DNA of 12,502 bases from Gammaproteobacteria bacterium (GTDB lineage: Bacteria > Pseudomonadota > Gammaproteobacteria > Pseudomonadales > Halomonadaceae). The notes beneath the pieces were generated by a model. That model was given only the letters and a program-made list of their open reading frames with translations. It made no database searches and had not been told where the DNA came from. Each line of letters opens with the position of its first letter. The first letter of the stretch is position 1. This document shows positions 1 to 6,979 of this stretch, in pieces. The stretch spans positions 826 through 13,327 of the forward strand of contig JAMCZP010000092.1 of the NCBI GenBank assembly GCA_023485185.1, read 5' to 3'. Both the position numbers and the translations under genes were made by a program.

Positions 1-52
1 ATCTTCGTACCGTAGGCAATCGCCTGCTCGGAGTGGAACGTACCTTGGCCGC
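1..52. repeat. Inverted copy of a sucD segment at the left edge, probably a chimeric contig end
   Basis: Seen: these 52 bases are the exact reverse complement of positions 1109-1160 inside sucD. Identity stops at base 53, where the sequence becomes ordinary sucC (codons Gly-Arg-Gly-Lys-Ala-Gly-Gly). Native sucC should encode a segment like VHAGG just upstream, and this stretch does not. The junction has short microhomology (TGGCCGC or part of it). Inference: a fold-back chimera made during amplification or assembly rather than native upstream DNA. A genuine inversion breakpoint is possible but less likely. Confidence 0.85.
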
Positions 53-1057
53 GGTAAAGCGGGTGGCGTTAAGCTGATCAAAGATCCGGCTGAAGCCAAA
101 GCATTTGCTGAGCAGTGGCTAGGTAAAAACCTGGTGACCTTCCAGACTGACGAAAAAGGTCAGCCGGTTGCCAAGATTTTGGTTGAAACCTGCACTGATA
201 TCGCCGACGAGCTCTATCTCGGTGCTGTTGTCGACCGTACCACCCGTCGTGTTGTCTTCATGGCCTCTACTGAAGGCGGTGTTGAAATTGAGACGGTTGC
301 GGAAGAGACACCGGAAAAGATTCTGAAAGCTGAAATCGATCCGCTGGTCGGCGCACAGCCGTACCAGGCGCGTGAGCTAGCCTTTGCTCTGGGCCTGAAA
401 GGTGACCAGATCAAGCAGTTCACCAAGATTTTCCTAGGTCTGTCTCAGTTGTTCCACGATAAAGACCTGGCGCTATTGGAAATTAACCCGCTGGTGGTAA
501 CGGAAGAGGGCAATCTACACTGCCTCGACGCCAAACTGGGGCTGGATAGCAACGCGCTCTACCGTCACCCTGACCTGCAGGCGATGCGTGATCCTTCGCA
601 AGAAGATCAGCGCGAAGCCGATGCGGCGAAGTGGGAACTTAACTATGTCGCGCTTGATGGCAACATCGGTTGCATGGTTAACGGCGCAGGTTTGGCCATG
701 GGTACCATGGACATCGTCAACCTGAGCGGCGGCAAGCCCGCTAACTTTTTGGACGTTGGCGGCGGCGCCACCAAGGAGCGCGTGGCTGAAGCGTTCAAAA
801 TCATCCTCTCTGACGACAATGTTAAAGCCGTACTGGTTAACATTTTCGGCGGTATCGTACGTTGCGACATGATTGCTGAAGGCATTATCGGTGCCGTTGA
901 GCAAGTGGGTGTCAACGTACCGGTTGTCGTACGTCTGGAAGGTAACAACGCCGAGCTGGGTGCTGAAAAACTAGCATCTAGCGGTTTGAACATTATCGCG
1001 GCTACCAGTCTGACCGACGCGGCTCAGCAGGTCGTTAAAGCGGCGGAGGGCAAGTAA
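47..1057 (+). CDS. sucC: Succinyl-CoA synthetase (ADP-forming) beta subunit, 5' end missing
   Basis: SucC is the beta subunit of succinyl-CoA synthetase. With SucD it interconverts succinyl-CoA and succinate with nucleotide phosphorylation in the TCA cycle, in the cytoplasm. The visible 336 residues align with residues 53-388 of the 388-residue E. coli protein, so about 52 residues of the ATP-grasp domain are lost at the chimeric left edge. Recognisable blocks include GRGKAGG at the start of the visible part, [45 protein letters not shown] and [10 protein letters not shown] near the end. The GTG at 134 lies inside the gene and is not its start. The stop codon overlaps the sucD start by one base (TAATG), so the two are translationally coupled. 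Nothing in the visible part is frameshifted. Confidence 0.95.
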   Translation, partial: GRGKAGGVKLIKDPAEAKAFAEQWLGKNLVTFQTDEKGQPVAKILVETCTDIADELYLGAVVDRTTRRVVFMASTEGGVEIETVAEETPEKILKAEIDPLVGAQPYQARELAFALGLKGDQIKQFTKIFLGLSQLFHDKDLALLEINPLVVTEEGNLHCLDAKLGLDSNALYRHPDLQAMRDPSQEDQREADAAKWELNYVALDGNIGCMVNGAGLAMGTMDIVNLSGGKPANFLDVGGGATKERVAEAFKIILSDDNVKAVLVNIFGGIVRCDMIAEGIIGAVEQVGVNVPVVVRLEGNNAELGAEKLASSGLNIIAATSLTDAAQQVVKAAEGK

Positions 1058-1929
1058 TGAGCATCCTGATCGATAAGAACACCAAGGTCATCTGCCAGGG
1101 CTTTACCGGCGGCCAAGGTACGTTCCACTCCGAGCAGGCGATTGCCTACGGTACGAAGATGGTCGGTGGTGTTACACCGGGCAAAGGCGGCCAAGAGCAC
1201 CTCGGTCTGCCCGTTTTCAATACCGTGAAAGAAGCGGTCGAGAAAACTGGCGCGGAAGCCAGCGTGATCTACGTACCGGCACCGTTCTGTAAAGACTCAA
1301 TCCTTGAAGCGGCCAACGCCGGTATCAAGCTGATTGTGTGCATCACCGAAGGCATCGCGACCCTTGACATGCTCGAAGCGAAAGTGAAGTGCGACGAGCT
1401 AGGCGTACGCCTGATCGGCCCGAACTGCCCCGGTGTTATCACCCCAGGCGAATGCAAAATCGGCATTATGCCGGGTCACATTCACCAGCCGGGCCGCGTA
1501 GGTATCGTATCTCGTTCTGGTACCTTGACCTATGAAGCCGTTAAGCAGACCACTGATCACGGTTTTGGTCAGTCTACCTGTGTCGGTATCGGTGGCGACC
1601 CGATTCCGGGTTCTAACTTCATCGACATCCTTGAGATGTTCGAGAAAGACCCGAAAACCGAAGCCATCGTGATGATCGGTGAAATCGGCGGTACGGCTGA
1701 AGAAGAAGCCGCGGCTTACATCAAGGCCAACGTTTCCAAGCCTGTGGTTTCCTACATTGCCGGTGTGACTGCACCTCCTGGCAAGCGTATGGGCCACGCG
1801 GGCGCGATCATCTCCGGCGGTAAAGGCACCGCTGACGAGAAGTTTGCTGCCCTTGAAGACGCCGGTGTTAAAACCGTACGTTCTTTGGCTGAAATCGGCG
1901 ATGCGCTGAAAGAAGTGACTGGCTGGTAA
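1057..1929 (+). CDS. sucD: Succinyl-CoA synthetase alpha subunit
   Basis: SucD binds CoA and carries the phosphohistidine intermediate of succinyl-CoA synthetase, forming a complex with SucC. The 290-residue product has the normal family length. Visible landmarks are the N-terminal CoA-binding Rossmann region ([12 protein letters not shown], residues 13-24), GPNCPGVI (121-128), and [14 protein letters not shown] (242-255), in which His247 matches the phosphorylated His246 of the E. coli protein. The ATG start overlaps the sucC stop by one base. A strong terminator follows within 30 bases, so this is the end of the suc operon. Positions 1109-1160 are duplicated in inverted orientation at the left edge of the window. 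The gene itself looks intact. Confidence 0.97.
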   Translation: MSILIDKNTKVICQGFTGGQGTFHSEQAIAYGTKMVGGVTPGKGGQEHLGLPVFNTVKEAVEKTGAEASVIYVPAPFCKDSILEAANAGIKLIVCITEGIATLDMLEAKVKCDELGVRLIGPNCPGVITPGECKIGIMPGHIHQPGRVGIVSRSGTLTYEAVKQTTDHGFGQSTCVGIGGDPIPGSNFIDILEMFEKDPKTEAIVMIGEIGGTAEEEAAAYIKANVSKPVVSYIAGVTAPPGKRMGHAGAIISGGKGTADEKFAALEDAGVKTVRSLAEIGDALKEVTGW

Positions 1930-1954
1930 GCCATGAACGTTTAGCTGCACGCGA

Positions 1955-1985
1955 TAAGGGCGCCCCACGGGGCGCCCTTATTTTT
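1955..1985 (+). terminator. Intrinsic terminator of the suc operon
   Basis: An 11-base-pair perfect stem (1955-1965 with 1970-1980, GC-rich core GGGCGCCC) closes a CACG loop and is followed directly by five T. It lies 25 bases after the sucD stop. The form is that of a strong Rho-independent terminator. It separates sucCD from the downstream RHH unit. Confidence 0.92.
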
Positions 1986-2088
1986 ATATGCCATTTTATT
2001 TCCAGCCCTCGACTCCAACTCTCTATATTGTTGTCCCATCCCCACCTGATGGCCTCACTGTCTATGGGGCGTTGTCACCGGATATTTG

Positions 2089-2116
2089 TTGACTATGCGC
2101 TCTACTAGACTAATAT
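2089..2116 (+). promoter_or_regulatory. Sigma70-type promoter for the RHH regulator and esterase unit
   Basis: TTGACT (2089-2094) and TAATAT (2111-2116) are separated by 16 bases, which is a close match to the -35 and -10 consensus. The expected start point is near 2123, giving a leader of about 130 bases before the RHH start codon. The repeat cluster at 2119-2159 begins immediately after the -10 box and covers the predicted start point. A protein bound there would block initiation. The rest of the intergenic region (1986-2088 and 2160-2240) shows no further clear element apart from a possible short leader ORF. Confidence 0.7.
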
Positions 2117-2118
2117 AA

Positions 2119-2159
2119 CATCCATATGGATGGTATTTGGATGTTATTTAGATGGTATG
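2119..2159. promoter_or_regulatory. Candidate RHH operator: palindrome plus three 11-base direct repeats
   Basis: Seen: CATCCATATGGATG (2119-2132) is a perfect 14-base palindrome. Its right half starts a series of three 11-base units in direct repeat: TGGATGGTATT (2127-2137), TGGATGTTATT (2138-2148) and TAGATGGTATG (2149-2159). That gives four TGGATG-like half-sites, one inverted and three direct, with the direct ones spaced 11 bases apart, about one helical turn. Known: ribbon-helix-helix repressors often bind closely spaced repeated half-sites cooperatively over their own promoters. Inference: this is the operator of the RHH protein encoded about 100 bases downstream. Confidence 0.65.
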
Positions 2160-2173
2160 CGGAGTCTTTAGCG

Positions 2174-2266
2174 ATGTTTTTTGTTTCGGATATCACGCCT
2201 GCGATAGAAAGCTGGCAGCGTATTGCGCTGTCTAGGCAACGAGGGATTAAACATGAGTGTGCATGA
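2174..2266 (+). other. Possible 30-codon leader ORF overlapping the RHH start
   Basis: An ATG at 2174 opens a 30-codon frame that ends at TGA 2264-2266, overlapping the first codons of the RHH gene in a different frame. A GGAG (2161-2164) lies nine bases upstream of the ATG. The peptide (MFFVSDITPAIESW at its start) matches nothing I recognise. It could couple translation to the RHH gene or be chance. Its support is only the SD-like sequence and its position within the predicted leader transcript. Confidence 0.2.
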
Positions 2267-2669
2267 ACTGCGCCGCAAAAGCGGCGACGCCAGCGAGAAG
2301 ATAACCATCAACTTGGGGGTGGTTGATTTGGGTCAGATCGATCTGCTGGTGCAGGAGGGTTTCTATTCCAATCGAACCGATCTGATTCGCACCGCCATCC
2401 GTAATCAGCTGGCGACCCATGCCGAGGTGGTTAGAGAGACCGTGACCCGCAAAGCCTTCGTGCTGGGTCTTGAGCACTATAGCCGCGCAGACCTGGAAGC
2501 CCTACAGGCGGCAGGAGAGAGGTTGCAGATTCAGGTGTTGGGTATGGCAAACATTGCCGATGACGTAACACCCGAGCTTGCCTTGGCCACCATCGAGTCG
2601 GTGGTGGTGCTGGGTGCACTGTACGCTAGCAAAGCGGTTAAGGCCGCTCTGGCGGATCGCATCTACTGA
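2253..2669 (+). CDS. Ribbon-helix-helix (CopG/Arc-like) transcriptional regulator
   Basis: A 138-residue protein. Its N-terminal part (about residues 15-55) has the ribbon-helix-helix pattern: a beta strand (EKITINLGVVDLG), a helix (QIDLLVQEGF), a turn and a second helix (SNRTDLIRTAIRNQL). This fold dimerises and inserts the beta strand into the DNA major groove. The last 80 or so residues have no family I recognise. They look mostly helical, with a hydrophobic patch (ATIESVVVLGALYASKAV), and may mediate oligomerisation or ligand sensing. The start at ATG 2253 is chosen because GAGGGA lies six bases upstream; an in-frame TTG at 2223 lacks such support. It sits downstream of a strong promoter with an RHH-type repeat cluster and 61 bases upstream of the esterase gene. 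It is therefore probably autoregulatory and controls that esterase. Confidence 0.85.
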   Translation: MSVHELRRKSGDASEKITINLGVVDLGQIDLLVQEGFYSNRTDLIRTAIRNQLATHAEVVRETVTRKAFVLGLEHYSRADLEALQAAGERLQIQVLGMANIADDVTPELALATIESVVVLGALYASKAVKAALADRIY

Positions 2670-2730
2670 GCCACTAACGCACTTATTACTAAATCAAACA
2701 TCACGCAATCATTGAATAAGGATATTGAAA

Positions 2731-3933
2731 ATGATCGATGCCACTATGACAAAGCGAATGGAAGAAGCGACGCGGCTCACCCGTGCGGGAAAGCTGCAAG
2801 AGGCCATGGCACTATTGCAGGGCGTTCCGCCCACCCAGCGTGGTGAAGAAACACCGGATAACGCTTACCGGGGAGGCAATACCTTCGACGGAACTTGCGA
2901 GATTATCGATGAAGAGGTCACGGCATCGAAGCCTGGAGCTACTGAGTCGCCAGCGGAATCATTCACAACCGGCGACATTAAAATGCCTGCTGCATGGCGC
3001 GATAAGTGGATGAAGTTTCGCGGCGGAATGACGCAACCCCACCAGTCGCCAGACACTACCGAGGAACCACGGCCCGGTGCATTCACTGCGGGGCGTTTTA
3101 GCAATCAGGTTGGAAAGCGTGACTACAAGCTATTTCTGCCTAGCAGCTATCACGGACAGGCACTGCCCTTGGTGGTGATGCTACATGGCTGTACGCAAAA
3201 CCCTGATGACTTCGCTGTCGGCACCGATTTGAACCGACTAGCGGAAGAACAGCTGTGCTGTGTGCTTTATCCTGCTCAGCCAATGAGCGCCAATAGTTCG
3301 AAGTGCTGGAACTGGTTTAAAGCCGAAGACCAGCAGCGTGAAGGTGGTGAGCCAGCGATCATTGCGGGTATGACCCGCCAAATCATCGCTACCCATGGCC
3401 TCGATAAAAGCCGAGTGTATGTCGCTGGGCTCTCAGCAGGCGCGGCGATGGCGACCACCTTGGCGATGACCTATCCCGATCTGTTTGCAGCGGTGGGTAT
3501 CCACTCAGGGCTTCCACACGGCGTAGCACAGAGCTTGCCTGATGCGCTAGGCGCCATGCAAGGTGGTAGCGGGCCGCTTGGCGGTGGTAAAGCGAAAGGA
3601 GCCGGTTGGGCGTCGGACGTCCCCGCGATTATTTTTCACGGTGACAGCGATACCACCGTACACCCCAGTAATGCGGAACGTGTTGCCGCCCAGTACAGCA
3701 CATCGCGTCAAGCGGGCAGCAGCGTAGAGCAGGGGAAGGTCGCTAATGGTCATGGCTATACGCGCACCACGCATCACGATGCGGCGGGCAAACCCCACTT
3801 GGAGCAGTGGCGTATACACGGAGCAGGTCATGCTTGGTCGGGCGGCAGCGCGAAGGGAAGCTACACCGATCCCAAGGGACCAGATGCTACGAAAGAAATA
3901 CTGCGATTCTTCTTTCAACATCAGCAAGCTTAA
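2731..3933 (+). CDS. PHB-depolymerase-family esterase (alpha/beta hydrolase)
   Basis: A 400-residue serine hydrolase of the Esterase_PHB family (related to LpqC and feruloyl esterases). The core begins near residue 118. It contains the oxyanion-hole motif LHGCTQ (151-156), the nucleophile elbow GLSAG with Ser235, an acid loop HGDSDTTVHP (Asp305 or Asp307) and the terminal HAWSGG with His367, so the triad is complete. Residues 1-30 (EEATRLTRAGKLQEAMALLQ) resemble the conserved N-terminal helix seen in many bacterial members. Residues 35-115 are a poorly conserved, probably disordered linker. I see no signal peptide, so it is probably intracellular, which would fit an oligoester or granule substrate better than secreted PHB; the substrate is inferred. 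ATG 2731 is chosen because AAGGA (2718-2722) lies eight bases upstream, whereas the in-frame TTG at 2725 would leave only two. Probably cotranscribed with the RHH gene. Confidence 0.88.
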   Translation: MIDATMTKRMEEATRLTRAGKLQEAMALLQGVPPTQRGEETPDNAYRGGNTFDGTCEIIDEEVTASKPGATESPAESFTTGDIKMPAAWRDKWMKFRGGMTQPHQSPDTTEEPRPGAFTAGRFSNQVGKRDYKLFLPSSYHGQALPLVVMLHGCTQNPDDFAVGTDLNRLAEEQLCCVLYPAQPMSANSSKCWNWFKAEDQQREGGEPAIIAGMTRQIIATHGLDKSRVYVAGLSAGAAMATTLAMTYPDLFAAVGIHSGLPHGVAQSLPDALGAMQGGSGPLGGGKAKGAGWASDVPAIIFHGDSDTTVHPSNAERVAAQYSTSRQAGSSVEQGKVANGHGYTRTTHHDAAGKPHLEQWRIHGAGHAWSGGSAKGSYTDPKGPDATKEILRFFFQHQQA

Positions 3934-3946
3934 GGGCGCATAGAAC

Positions 3947-3979
3947 CAACAACGGCACCCGAAGGTGCCGTTGTTGTTT
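3947..3979 (+). terminator. Hairpin terminator between the esterase and rnb
   Basis: A 13-base-pair stem (3947-3959 with 3964-3976) closes a CGAA loop and is followed by a short T stretch. It lies 13 bases after the esterase stop. The T tract is weak (GTTT), but the stem is long. It also lies about 30 bases beyond the ancestral rnb stop at 4007-4009, so it may serve the convergent rnb gene too, although there is no T run on that strand. Confidence 0.75.
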
Positions 3980-4006
3980 ACATCAAGCATGACTTACATG
4001 ACAGGC

Positions 4007-4141
4007 TCAAGCAGCCGGTTTAGCCACCAGCGAGCGCGTCTCTTCGCGGGCTTCAGTAAGTACTACGCGAAGCGGGTCGCCAAGCTTGTAACGCTCTTCG
4101 CCTTCGATCTGAATCCGACCCTCTTTATCATCAATCACCAC
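4007..4141 (-). pseudogene. rnb: Disconnected C-terminal remnant of RNase II (end of S1 domain)
   Basis: In the same frame as rnb, but beyond two TGA codons (4157-4159 and 4151-4153), this strand encodes 44 residues beginning VVIDDKEGRIQIEGEERYKL and ending in a TGA at 4007-4009. They match the last part of E. coli RNase II (after GTVQIKGETVYKV). Counting through the stops, the gene would be 646 codons against 644 residues in E. coli, so 4007 is the ancestral gene end. The break coincides exactly with the foreign 25-base segment at 4141-4165. If the break is an assembly error, rnb is intact in the organism. Confidence 0.85.
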
Positions 4142-4165
4142 TTTGCATGCTCAGGATCAACGTGA
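4141..4165. repeat. 25-base inverted copy of HAD-gene sequence inside rnb
   Basis: Seen: positions 4141-4165 are the exact reverse complement of 6354-6378. There the sequence codes for a natural stretch of the HAD phosphatase (HVDPEHAK). In rnb it stands where E. coli RNase II has FLHAVRDE and brings in two stops. The protein aligns on both sides with no net length change: 15 codons separate the FVPAP and GRIQIEGE blocks, and E. coli has 15 residues there. The HAD copy is therefore the donor and rnb the recipient. A 25-base match is far too long for chance in 12.5 kb. Confidence 0.9.
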
Positions 4166-5947
4166 GGGGGCCGGCACAAATGCTGTCGCGCCATTTTCCA
4201 GCAGGCGAACGCGCATACCGCCACGGTTGATGGCCATGATTTCGGCCTCAAAGGTATCCTGGTTCTGTGCCGCGGGCGTTAGAAAACGCACATAGAGCCA
4301 ATCTTTTACGTCGCGTTCGGCCATACGGTTCAGGCGGCGTCGCTCCGTCAACTGCTCGGTGAGCTGCTGGGTAGCTTCGGCAGGTGCCTGTTCGCCTTTC
4401 AGCACGCGCTTAATCAGCCGGTGGTTGACCATATCGCCATACTTACGGATTGGCGAGGTCCAGGTAGCGTAAGCAGCCAACCCTAAGCCAAAGTGCGGGC
4501 CGGGCTGTGCTGACATCATGGTGAAGCCCTGGAAACGGCGCAGACGCGCATCCAGCCAAGCATCGTCGCGGCTTTCCAGCGCACGCTTAAGCTCGGTGTA
4601 GCGGGCAAGCTCGGTCAGCGCTTCACGTTCAACCACGATCTCCTGGCCTGCCAGGAATTCCTGGGCAGCTTCGGCTTTCTCGGGCTCAAAGGCGCGGTGT
4701 ACGTTAAAAATACCGTGGCCGATATGCTGGGCTAGGAAATCCGCGCAGCAGGCATTGGCCACAATCATCGACTCTTCGATCATCCGGTTGGCAATGCGGC
4801 GCTCTTCGGTGCGCACTGCCAGCACGTTACCGGCAGGGTCCAGGTCAAACACGTAGTCCGGGCGGTCTTTAAACACCAGCGCGTGTTCGTTGCGCCAAGC
4901 CGTGCGCGCTTCGGTCAAATCACGCAGAGCAGTGAGCTGCTCAGCAATCTCATCAGTCGGGGCCCAGTCGCCCTGACCTTCGATCCAATCAGACACATTG
5001 TCATAAACGAGTTTGGCGTGGGATTTAACATTGGCTGCGAAGAAGCGGTAGTCACCTAGGCTGCCGTCGGCATTGATATCCAACGTGCAGGCTAGCGCGG
5101 GGCGCTCCTGATTTTCCCACAGCGAGCAGAGATCATCCGCTAACTGCTCCGGCAGCATGGTGACATTCTGGCCGGGCAGGTAAACGGTGAAGGCACGCGT
5201 GCGCGCTTCTAAATCAGCCGCATGACCTTCTGCCACGTAAGCGGTTGGGTCGGCAATCGCCACGCTAAGCTGCCAGCCGCCTTCGGCACGCGTCGCAATG
5301 TGCAACGCATCGTCCATATCGCGGGTCTTCTCACCATCAATGGTGAAGAAGGGGGTAGCGGTTAAGTCTTCGCGAGTAAGGCCTTCATCCATCAGCGGCC
5401 AGTCGGTGCCTGCATCTGGGCACTCTTGCTCCAGCGCATGGCGCGCCAGGGTCACGCGCCACGGCACTGCCGGGTCATCGCTTTTGGCAACCAACTCATC
5501 AATCTGGGCAAAGAAGGCGCGATCGTCGGCTTTCAGCGGGTGGCGTACCAGCCGTGCCACGACCCAGTCGCCGTCAGCAATGTTGTCTTCATCCAGGCTG
5601 CGCTTAATACGTGATTTGAGCACGTTCTTGATGGAGGGATGGTCGGGTACCACCGCCAGCCGGCCTTCGCGTTTCTGCACGCGGGCAACAAATCGATCAA
5701 GCCCAGCTTCAATCAGCTTTTCAGGCTCAACGGACTTTTTGTCACCGTTCTCGTGAATAACCGCTTCCACCCGATCGCCGTGAATCACGAGCTTCATAGC
5801 GGGCGGTGGCACGAAATAAGATTCACCGTCATCGGTTTCGAGAAACCCGAAACCTTTGTCGGTGGCTTTGATCACCCCTTCAGCACGGGGGGTGGTTTGA
5901 CGAATCTGTTGCTTGAGCTGGGCAAGCATGGCGTTATTCTGAAGCAT
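4157..5947 (-). CDS. rnb: Exoribonuclease II, C-terminal S1 domain interrupted
   Basis: RNase II degrades single-stranded RNA processively from the 3' end in mRNA decay, in the cytoplasm. The open frame gives 596 residues, very similar to E. coli Rnb along its length. It has a cold-shock domain near residues 20-50 (RAEGVIKATDKGFGFLE), a second OB-fold region, and an RNB catalytic domain from about 195. The metal-binding aspartates are present (TIDGEKTRDMDDAL: Asp204, 210, 212 and 213), as are the conserved WTSPIRKYGDM and NRMAERDV blocks. The product stops at FVPAPSR, whereas E. coli continues for another 50 or so residues to complete the S1 RNA-binding domain. The start ATG at 5947 fits the E. 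coli N-terminus (MLQNNAMLAQLKQQ compared with MFQDNPLLAQLKQQ), although no good ribosome-binding site is visible. If real, the truncation should weaken RNA binding; a sequence error is more likely. Confidence 0.93.
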   Translation of the reverse strand: MLQNNAMLAQLKQQIRQTTPRAEGVIKATDKGFGFLETDDGESYFVPPPAMKLVIHGDRVEAVIHENGDKKSVEPEKLIEAGLDRFVARVQKREGRLAVVPDHPSIKNVLKSRIKRSLDEDNIADGDWVVARLVRHPLKADDRAFFAQIDELVAKSDDPAVPWRVTLARHALEQECPDAGTDWPLMDEGLTREDLTATPFFTIDGEKTRDMDDALHIATRAEGGWQLSVAIADPTAYVAEGHAADLEARTRAFTVYLPGQNVTMLPEQLADDLCSLWENQERPALACTLDINADGSLGDYRFFAANVKSHAKLVYDNVSDWIEGQGDWAPTDEIAEQLTALRDLTEARTAWRNEHALVFKDRPDYVFDLDPAGNVLAVRTEERRIANRMIEESMIVANACCADFLAQHIGHGIFNVHRAFEPEKAEAAQEFLAGQEIVVEREALTELARYTELKRALESRDDAWLDARLRRFQGFTMMSAQPGPHFGLGLAAYATWTSPIRKYGDMVNHRLIKRVLKGEQAPAEATQQLTEQLTERRRLNRMAERDVKDWLYVRFLTPAAQNQDTFEAEIMAINRGGMRVRLLENGATAFVPAPSR

Positions 5948-5979
5948 GAGCTCAATCAGTTGGCGAGAGTTAGGGTGCC

Positions 5980-6008
5980 ACTATACGGATTCCCGCAGGC
6001 CGCGCCAA
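5980..6008 (-). promoter_or_regulatory. Sigma70-type promoter for rnb
   Basis: Read on the - strand, TTGGCG (6008-6003) is followed after exactly 17 bases by TATAGT (5985-5980). The predicted start point near 5973 gives a leader of about 25 bases before the rnb ATG at 5947. It lies in the divergent region between rnb and the HAD gene. I see no equally convincing promoter for the HAD gene in 6009-6108. Confidence 0.6.
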
Positions 6009-6108
6009 TTGTCGCTAGGTGAAGTCGTCGCTGGTAACGGCGAGTCAATGGCTTACATGCGCTCGAATGAATCGGTTAAGCTAAATGCCCATGTCGATGG
6101 AGCGCGTT

Positions 6109-6906
6109 ATGACACCCCGGCTGATTGTTTCTGACCTGGATGGCACCCTACTAGGTAGCGATCACACGCTTCACGACAGCACCGTTGACGTGCTGCGAGC
6201 GCTGGTGAAGCAGGGTCATCATGTCGCCCTTGCTTCCGGGCGTCACTATCACGATATGAAAGTATTTTGTGATCAGTTGGACATCCCCGCGCACCTGATC
6301 AGTACCAACGGCGCCTATGTGCATGATCCGAAAGGCGCCTTACTGGCTGCTAATCACGTTGATCCTGAGCATGCAAAGACGCTGATTGAGCTTCCGCGGC
6401 CTCCACAGGTGCGGCTCAGCTTATATCGTGAAAGCGGTTGGCATATTGATGCGGAAGCCCCGCAGTTGCTCTCACTTCACGCTTCCACCGGCTTCACCTA
6501 CGACGTAGTGCCACCCTCGCAGATGGACATTAATGGCGTGGGGAAAGTACTCTATTTAGGCGACCCCATTGCTCTAAAAAAACTGGAAAACCAAGCCCAT
6601 GAGGCCCACGGCAACGGGCTGCATATTACTTACTCAACAATTGATTCTCTGGAGATCATGGCTGGTGGGGTAAATAAAGGCGTGGCGTTAGCGGCACTGC
6701 TGGAACGGTTGGGCTTAACGCCCACAGACTGTTTGGCGTTTGGCGACAACCTTAACGATACCGAAATGCTCGTTTTAGCAGGGGAAGCCCAGGTAATGGC
6801 CAATGCCCATCCGGCATTGTTTGATCGTATAAAGGGCGCTGAGCGCATCGGCCATCATGGTGAAGCCGCGGTTGCCGAGTGGCTGAAGAAGCGGTTTAGC
6901 GTGTAA
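6109..6906 (+). CDS. Cof-type HAD-IIB phosphatase, YigL-like
   Basis: A 265-residue haloacid-dehalogenase-superfamily phosphatase of the Cof/IIB type. All four motifs are visible: SDLDGTLLG with nucleophile Asp9 and Asp11, STNGA (65-69), the Lys motif at MAGGVNKG (Lys190), and FGDNLNDTEML with Asp213 and Asp217. The overall pattern (SDLDGTLL-x-x-DHTL, LEIMAGGV-x-KG, FGD-x-x-ND-x-EML) is closest to E. coli YigL, a sugar-phosphate and pyridoxal-phosphate phosphatase; substrate here is not determined. The IIB cap lies between about residues 85 and 185. Four in-frame ATGs exist (6085, 6091, 6097, 6109). I choose 6109 because GGAG lies six bases upstream and the protein then starts just before the first motif. 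It is divergent from rnb and convergent with the BCCT gene. Residues 83-90 are the source of the 25-base copy found inverted in rnb. Confidence 0.9.
   Translation: MTPRLIVSDLDGTLLGSDHTLHDSTVDVLRALVKQGHHVALASGRHYHDMKVFCDQLDIPAHLISTNGAYVHDPKGALLAANHVDPEHAKTLIELPRPPQVRLSLYRESGWHIDAEAPQLLSLHASTGFTYDVVPPSQMDINGVGKVLYLGDPIALKKLENQAHEAHGNGLHITYSTIDSLEIMAGGVNKGVALAALLERLGLTPTDCLAFGDNLNDTEMLVLAGEAQVMANAHPALFDRIKGAERIGHHGEAAVAEWLKKRFSV
6354..6378. repeat. Donor copy of the 25-base inverted repeat (within the HAD gene)
   Basis: Exact reverse complement of 4141-4165. Here it reads in frame as HVDPEHAK within an uninterrupted, natural-looking HAD protein; the equivalent place in E. coli YigL has a related stretch (NLDRDIAS). 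This is therefore taken as the original and the rnb copy as derived. Confidence 0.9.
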
Positions 6907-6921
6907 TCCTGCATTGAAATA

Positions 6922-6963
6922 CAAAACAGCCCTGCTCAAGTCAGCAGGGCTGTTTTGCTTTTC
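6922..6963. terminator. Bidirectional terminator between the HAD gene and the BCCT transporter gene
   Basis: A perfect 15-base-pair stem (6922-6936 with 6943-6957; arms CAAAACAGCCCTGCT and its complement) closes a six-base loop. It lies 15 bases after the HAD stop and is followed by CTTTTC. The BCCT stop (6980-6982) is 23 bases away on the other side. The A-rich left arm gives T residues at the 3' side on either strand, so it probably ends both convergent transcripts. Confidence 0.88.
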
Positions 6964-6979
6964 ATGATCGTTTCACTTT

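Noticed and set aside
515..904. Minus-strand open frames across sucC, sucD and other genes (for example 515-904 and 1399-1968)
   Set aside because: They lie wholly opposite genes with strong family matches, have no ribosome-binding site and resemble no known protein. They are codon-bias shadows.
2223..2252. TTG at 2223 as the RHH start
   Set aside because: It has no ribosome-binding site, whereas ATG 2253 has GAGGGA six bases upstream, and the extra ten residues do not belong to the RHH fold.
3965..4165. A 66-codon + strand frame downstream of the esterase
   Set aside because: It overlaps the convergent 3' end of rnb, which has a clear RNase II reading on the other strand, and shows no ribosome-binding site or family features.
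4141..4170. Two compensating homopolymer indels (an extra G at 4166-4170 and a missing T at 4142-4144) as the cause of the rnb break
   Set aside because: Reading HVDPEHAK in a shifted frame first suggested this. The same bases are an exact inverted copy of 6354-6378, where HVDPEHAK belongs to the HAD protein, so a templated replacement explains the data better.
6085..6108. Upstream ATGs at 6085, 6091 and 6097 as the HAD start
   Set aside because: GGAG at 6099-6102 serves ATG 6109, and HAD proteins of this type begin a few residues before the DxD motif. The earlier ATGs have no comparable site.
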